Shown: in pieces, positions 57,937-64,000 of the stretch
Numbering within the stretch: the first letter of the stretch is position 1
Layout: the number at the start of each line of letters is the position of its first letter
NCBI GenBank assembly: GCA_024349245.1
Contig: JALDNG010000090.1
Coordinates: 406,501 to 470,500 of the forward strand
Origin: Neodontobutis hainanensis
Taxonomy: Eukaryota > Chordata > Actinopteri > Gobiiformes > Odontobutidae
Direction: 5' to 3'
Length of the DNA: 64,000 bases
The notes under the pieces: model-generated
The model's database searches: none
The model's input: only the letters and a program-made list of their open reading frames with translations
What the model was told of the DNA's origin: nothing
Program-made: the position numbers and the translations under genes

Positions 57937-59570
57937 ATGAACTCCGTAGACCCAGTTCGTGCTGCCCTTCAGGCCCAGGGACAACAGCTTTATCAACAGG
58001 AAGAGCAGGTTAGTTTCTCCGACATGAGATGAAGGAATCAGCAATCCATGAGCAGGCCTTTTCCCAACTCTCTGCACAGATGAACTATTATTATTGAACA
58101 GATTCAAAGGATGGAGGCCACACCTGTGTCATCAGGGGATGCTGCCAGAAACCAGGTCTCTGATGAAGCTGCCCCAAGAACTTACACTCCTGAGCCGTAA
58201 CATACTTGGCTATCCAGTCCAGAGAGGTTCACTGCTGAGTAGGGTTACTGCCGTCCATTCCTGTCTCAATGTAAGCTCCACTTCGAGTTTCAAGCCGCCT
58301 CTTTCCATTCTGATCAGGCCAAGATAGCTTATATTATATCTTACCTGTCTGGCTGTGCTTGAGCATGGGCTACAGCAGAATGGGATTCACGATCAGCTGT
58401 TATCAACCTTCTGCCTTTGTTCCTTTAGACATTTACTCAAAATTTTCCGACTGTCATTCCTGGCCAAGAGGCAGCTAATGCACTTGTAACATTGTGTCAA
58501 GGTCGCCGTAGCATCTTGGATTATGCTATTGAGTTTTGTACCTTGGCAGCGGACAGTGGATGGAACTAACTGGCACTCGTAAATGCATTCTTCACAAGGT
58601 CATCAAGGACCCTCTTACCCCTCTTGACCTGCCCCCTGAGCTTGATGCCTTAATTGCCTTGGCTTCCAGAATTCACAAACGACTAAGTGAGAGAGAGAGA
58701 TTTCGCTCTTGTCCAAGTTTTAACCTGGGAATGGGAGTTACGGGTTCCTCCATGTCTGCTCCTGTCTCTTCTTCTCTAACCAAAGAGCCCATGCAGGTTG
58801 CTTGTACCAAGCTTTCTCCTGCTGAAAGACAACATTGCAGGAGCGAGGGGCTTTGTATGTTGCGGCCAGCTGGGCCATCTGGGCAACTACCACCTCTAAT
58901 TCTCGCAGCCTTCTAGATCTAGTTTATTCGGGAGCTGATGCCAACTTCATGGACACCACCCTCGCTTCTGAATTGGGCCTATCCATAATTTCACAGTTGC
59001 AGCTGATGATGGCTACTGCTCTGGATGGACTCCTTCTGCGCACTCATCACGCACCACACAAGTTATGTCGTCCCATCCTTTCTGGATTCCCATTCTGAGA
59101 ATATCAGTTTTTTTCCTGTTTAACTCATCCCAGCAGCCATTAATCTTGGGTTACCCCTGGCTTATTAAACATAACCCTCACTTAGACTGGTCTTCGGGCA
59201 ATATTTTATCCTAGGATTCTAGGTGCAGTGAACAATGTTTCAAGTCCTTCTCTCTCACTTCAGCATTGCTATGCAACACACTTTCATTAGAGGATTCCCA
59301 GTTTCCGGATCTGTCTTCAGTTCCAGAGGATTACCTGGAACTGAGGGAGGTCTTCAGCAAGGCCAAGGCAACTTCTCTTCTACCACATAGGCCTTATGAC
59401 TGTGCCATAGACCTCCTTCCAGGAACATCTACACCCAAGGAACGTCTGTATGCCCTGTATAACTAAAAGTGAGGCCATGGACTGGTGTTATCCCATTTCC
59501 TCTCCAGCCAGGGCTGGATTATTCTTTGTTGACAAGAAGGACAAGACACCACGCCCTTGCAAAATAAAAA
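57937..59570 (+). pseudogene. Ty3/Gypsy gag-protease-RT start, decayed
   Basis: Gag starts MNSVDPVRAALQAQGQQLY at 57937. Capsid-like text follows (LPLFLQTFTQNFPTVIPGQE, EAANALVTLCQGRRSILDYA, LPPELDALIALASRIHKRLS), then TKLSPAERQHCRSEGLC. A frame-broken zinc knuckle (CCGQLGHLGNY) lies near 58855-58900. The protease follows (LVYSGADANFMDTTLASELG): the catalytic Asp of DSG is Tyr (codon 58925-58927). Then ILGYPWLIKHNPHLDW, SVPEDYLELREVFSKAKA and PHRPYDCAIDLLPG. RT begins with SSPARAGLFFVDKKDK and stops at about 59570. RT core, RNase H and integrase are absent. Confidence 0.88.
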
Positions 59571-59760
59571 AAAGCAGGATATAGAATGTACATTCCACAA
59601 TATCCTGGTTCTCCATTTATAGCAAAATTGGGTTTTATGGGATACTACCTTAGCTTATCCTGGTTTCTGAAATCAGGATATTATGTTTACCTGCACACAT
59701 GCAAAAACAGGATACTTCTAAAACCCACTCAAAACTGGAATAATAAAGTAAACACACTCG
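59571..59760. repeat. Segment with repeated CAGGATAT/ATATCCTG motifs
   Basis: AGCAGGATATAG, ATATCCTGG, TTATCCTGG, TCAGGATATTA and ACAGGATAC occur in both orientations within 150 bp, directly after the truncated Gypsy element. It may be a non-autonomous DNA element that truncated the retrotransposon. The family is unknown. Confidence 0.4.
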
Positions 59761-62700
59761 TTGAAAAAAAATTGACAAAACATATTTTATTTAAAACTTT
59801 GAAGAGCTTTTTTTTTTGTTAATCAGGTTTTTAGAAAGGTAAGCCCATTGAATGCAATCTTAGTTTACACAAGGTCTAATCTACTCATTCCAATCCATTC
59901 CAGTTCAAAACATTCAAATATTATTTTTATTGCATATGACCTCTGTATAAACATAACTATAATGAGTTCATTTGTTATGCTCTTCAAGTGTTTACATGTT
60001 ACAAGTGCTGATTACTTCTAGCACTGTATCTGTGCTGGGAGGGGCCATGGGGTGACACAGTGCATGCTTTAAGGAACAAGAGAATCCTACTCATGTATAT
60101 TTGAATACAGTGCAGCTGTGCAGCTGGCAGATCTCCTCTGATTACTCTGGACCTGGTCCCACTAGACTTGTCAGGAGCCCGACCAAAGCAGAAGGTGGTG
60201 GATTGCAAAAAGGCATGCCATCACTAGATAAAGTCACAATTATCCACAAGCTCAATAATTGACACATTTACAAAACGCGTATGTATTCAGATGTCATAGC
60301 CACACATTTAAAGGAGGATGTTTTATTCATGCTACATGTGTCGGAGGATGAATATTTAACAGTGGTGGTGTTAATGGGTGCACGGCTGGATGCTGGAGTC
60401 TTGAACCAAAGCAAAGGAAGGTAACCGGCAAGGACACAACAACAACAGCACACCAGCTTTCAAGGCCCGAACGGAATAATCTGCATGTGTTATAAGTCTG
60501 CATTGTCTCTAGCACATGTTTTCTTCTCTTTTCACCACTGGTGCTCAGGTGGTGTAAAGTTGTACGGTATACGCTACTGTTATCTATTTCATCGCTGCAA
60601 CGCAACAATAGCCCCCCGTATATTTAGGGCAGATGTCAGGTTTTATTATGTGACGTGAGTAGGTAACGTTAATGGACAAAACAGCAGCATCGTTTGGAAT
60701 TTAAAAGAAAATGCAGTCAGAGATCAGAAAACAATGTACTACTTTATTATTTTTTTTTTACTGTGGGTCACTTTTGAGTTTGCTAGGTCAGCTGATGTAG
60801 TAGGAATTAGGATTAAGGATTTAACAAATGAGTCTATGTTACAATTTTTATAAGGTAGACTTTAAATACAAAGTGCCATAAGCCTAACAAAGGAACCACT
60901 ATGTGCCAAAACTTAATTCTGCTGGGAGAATTTGACTAATGATTCATTTAGCATTTTGAAATTTGAGAAACAATGTATTTGATGTCAAGTTTCATAATGT
61001 GAACAGGATTGTAATAACCCTCTCTGTTTGTATGCCTCAAAGGAAATGCCAGGGGGATATTTGTGGATTCGTCTTTGTCTAATCCAATTACATTACTTTC
61101 TCTCAAACACCAGGACACAATCAGGCTTGGAAATTGTGTGAAAAAAAAAAAAAATCAACTCGTGTACATATTTTTCACTTTGAAAAAAATATTGAGTAAT
61201 GAGTGCTTCTTTATTTAAAAAATCCTCTGATAATATCCACAAGTAAATGCTTTTTGACTTGACCTTTCACAAACAATTCAATTTACTTGCTGTTTTCACA
61301 ATCTATAACCCAATTCCTGCAGAACAACATGTCATGTGGCAAAAAATGTACTTGAACTGTACAAGTGTTGTGAGACCAGCTTTACCTCTGACCTCCTCAT
61401 GGAGCTCTATTCAACCTTCAGTTTGAGTAATCTGACCTACCACCAGTCTACACGGACTGACTAACAGCAAGACAAGTCTCCAAAATGGAACCATGATATT
61501 TTCAGAAAGATGGTTGTCCATTAACCTGACTCTGCTCCACAGTACCATCTGGCACGGCTCCTGTTGAAAACTGTTTGCAAAAGGGCAGGTACTTTAAATG
61601 AAGACCTGGTCAGTTATTGGATTTATCAACCTCAGTTTTATCCAATCAGAGCAGTGACGTGTTGTTTACGTTTGTAACAGTAAAACGGCTGCTACATCTT
61701 CAAACCTAAAACACGATGGGACTTGTCAGTGCCGCCACATAACTGGACACTTGGTCAGGGTTTGTTTGTTAGGCGCAGGTCAAGATAGATTTGCCTCAGT
61801 TTGTAAACAAATCTCCAAAGAATCAAGCTGCAGCGCAAGGTTAGTTGTCCATGTTTCAGGAGAAAATGTGAATCTTATCTGCATTTTACATGCATGCATA
61901 ATTAACAGTGTATATTTTAACAATCCATTATAAAAAATTAAGGTAGAAATGATGCAATCATATGAAATAATGAAATAAATTTTAGAGATGAACATGCGGT
62001 AATATAGAGAAAGAAGCAGGGCATATATCGAAAAGATCAGCAAATTAACCGGGCTGTAATGAGCCAAACAATTCTTATACTCATGTCTCAAATGGAGATT
62101 GTGTATATTTATTTTTATAGTTGCCCAGCTCTGTTTGGCTGTAGTTTGATATTTGTACACACTGAAGCTGAAAAATCAATGGTGTAAGAAATGAATCTTT
62201 CAAAAACACATCACGGTTTGAGCTGATGTTTAACCTTTAAATTCTTCTGCAGCACCGGACTTCGAAGGACACAGTGGCATCTTTCATTTCACATTATTGC
62301 ACTGTATTTTGTATTTGATGCATTCATGTGGTCCTCCCTCAGGCAGCGGCCCTGTAAAACTGCTGCACTGCAAAAAAATATGAAACATAGAAATGAAAGA
62401 CAAAAAGTCTCACAAAATCATTAAAATTATATGCTAAAAAATCCAATAGTAAAAGAGCCAAGTCAGACAAGCCGAGGGTGCTGTTTGTTTTTGATCCTGG
62501 CCCTGCATGTCTGCGTGCTTTCTGGAAGCACAATGAATAATTGCTGAGGATGTTGACATTATGAGTCTGACTGACCGAAGGCTCCGCTGCCAAGGCACCG
62601 AGCCAAACCCAACTGCCAACATGAGAAATCCCTCCACCACAGCCACTCCGACATGCAAAGAGCCAGTTAATGAGCGGCTGAACGTGACGGTAGACATGAT

Positions 62701-64000
62701 GCTGTCAGACTTTAACTCTCTTTCACGTGAGGCTCAGAAACATCTGTCAAAGCCTAACTTATTTAAAGCTACATGTTTCCTTCTTTTCCTTTTGTACGGT
62801 CTGTGGAAAAATGATTTTTCATATACAACTTGGCTATATACTGAATGTCTAGCCATTAAGAATATTGTAATAAATAGACTTGCAATGAAAAGTCTGTGCT
62901 CAAAAGTTCATCTGAAATGTCATTGATGTTTCCTGCGCACTGTGGTTTTAAGCTCAAGTTAAGTCTATAAAGGACTTCTTTCTTATCCATTAGCGTGTGG
63001 ATATTATTTCACTTACAGCTCTTATGACATATTCAACTGTCTACGAATTTAATCAGCTCCAGCAGTAAGTGTTTTTATCTTTGTTCTGTGTCCACTAGTT
63101 CCTGGCGTGGTTTAAAAATGAGGCCTGCCTAGTGCTGAATGTAAGAGAACACCCCTGAGAGGCCTACGCTTCATCTCAGGGATTACTCCACCAAACACAA
63201 GCTTTGTATTCATCCATGGCTTAAATTCCAAGATCCAAAAAATACCCTCTCACTTCAGGTAAGCAGCGCTTGTTATGCTTATATTGAAGCTTTTGTCGTA
63301 AACCTACATCTTGTATGCTGTTATACATGGCTTACAGTCTTAAACTGGGATAGACAGGTAAATATACACCTGCAATTGCTCGTAGTTATAGGGCCAGAGT
63401 TAAAGCGTGCCATCGCGTTCCCTATTTTCAAAAGGGCCACAGCGCAGTTTAGTGGAGGAAAAGTGTGGCCCCGGGGGATTTTTAGACCGGCCTCATTGCC
63501 TATTTATTTGTAGGAATTTCTCTTTCATAGCACAAAAACTAGGGAGGAGAGTATTTAACGTTTTGTTTGCTTATAATCAGAGTATCAGACCAAGGTATTT
63601 AAGTGTTTACCTGTAATTTTACGGTCTGTTTATGCTGCTCATGCCCTGTCCTTCAACATAGACCTAGACATAATACCACCTGGCCTCTGGGTTATAGTTT
63701 CTGTAGAGGCGGTAACCATAGTCTCCTCCTAAAACACTGTGTGTACTGATGGATATAAAATCCCATGTTCTGTTTACCTCTTTAAGCAAACCTTCTGCTG
63801 TAACATTGTGTCTGTTTTGCTTCTCCTTGCAAGGATTAAAACCTGGTCATTGCTTGTTAAATTATAATCTGTCTCTGTGTCTCTCTGGATAAATATAAGG
63901 ACATAGAAAATTCTTATAACATTACTTTGACATGTTTAGACTGCTAAACTTCCTGCAGTCTTCTTCCTGGTCAGTCACGTGATGTTACTGTGACGTCTTG
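59761..64000. other. Unique sequence, weak regulatory candidates
   Basis: No gene is supported. At 61645-61670 CCAATCAGAGCAGTGACGTG followed by TTGTTTACG combines a CCAAT box with a CRE-like half site. A 121-codon frame lies at 62561-62926, with no domain. Repeat-free blocks near 62480-62720, 63090-63250 and 63400-63620 may be conserved non-coding DNA. Confidence 0.3.

Noticed and set aside
62561..62926. 121-aa plus-strand frame as a host gene
   Set aside because: No recognised domain, signal or splice context, and the length is compatible with chance.

Overview
This window looks like a gene-poor stretch of a teleost fish genome, either intergenic or inside a large intron. The evidence is AT-rich eukaryotic DNA, short dispersed open frames with no exon-like structure, and a dense mix of teleost-type repeats: tRNA-derived SINEs, Tc1/mariner copies with recognisable DDE motifs, CR1/L2/Rex1-like LINEs, a LINE of the type with a restriction-enzyme-like endonuclease, an L1/Tx1-like tail, Ty3/Gypsy pieces and hAT-like ends. 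I found no host protein-coding gene, rRNA, functional tRNA gene or CRISPR array that I can support. The fish order cannot be told from sequence alone.

Layout. 1-9 kb: SINE pieces (one carrying two overlapping perfect hairpins) and a longer dispersed repeat at 6.85-7.2 kb. 10.4-11.3 kb: an internally deleted Tc1-like element with long terminal inverted repeats. 14-16.3 kb: a LINE tail, an L1-like C-terminal frame, a 560-bp fold-back element flanked by TA, and a hAT-like end. 16.3-30.5 kb: mostly unique sequence with a LINE reverse-transcriptase fragment (20.5 kb, minus), a Tc1 fragment (21.7 kb) and possible conserved non-coding segments. 30.6-32.5 kb: a long LINE ORF2 relic on plus. 33.7-34.8 kb: a LINE with a restriction-like endonuclease on minus, abutting a scrambled Tc1 copy (34.8-35.4 kb) and a TA microsatellite.

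36.8-41.9 kb is the centrepiece. A roughly 2.8-kb minisatellite of 21-bp units (about 130 copies) sits inside a DNA-transposon-like element ending in TGGCCCTCATTTAT. That element appears to be nested inside a second inverted-repeat element. A diverged relative of the inner element lies inverted at 55.8-56.8 kb and carries only a single unit, so the window holds both the unexpanded and the expanded state. The array is itself built from a large tandem duplication, with about 700 bp apparently identical between halves.

42-51.4 kb: two LINE C-terminal tails of one family, a possible Gag zinc knuckle, a mariner/Tc1-type copy, a SINE, and a minus-strand LINE with an internal RT deletion. 52.9-53.4 kb: a second copy of the long-TIR Tc1 element. 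57.5-59.6 kb: a Ty3/Gypsy 5' LTR with decayed gag, protease and the start of RT. 59.6-64 kb: largely unique.

The features do not form a pathway. They record successive insertions, nested insertions, template-switch-like rearrangements and one large satellite expansion. Family names rest on protein motifs and remembered consensus sequences; no searches were run.
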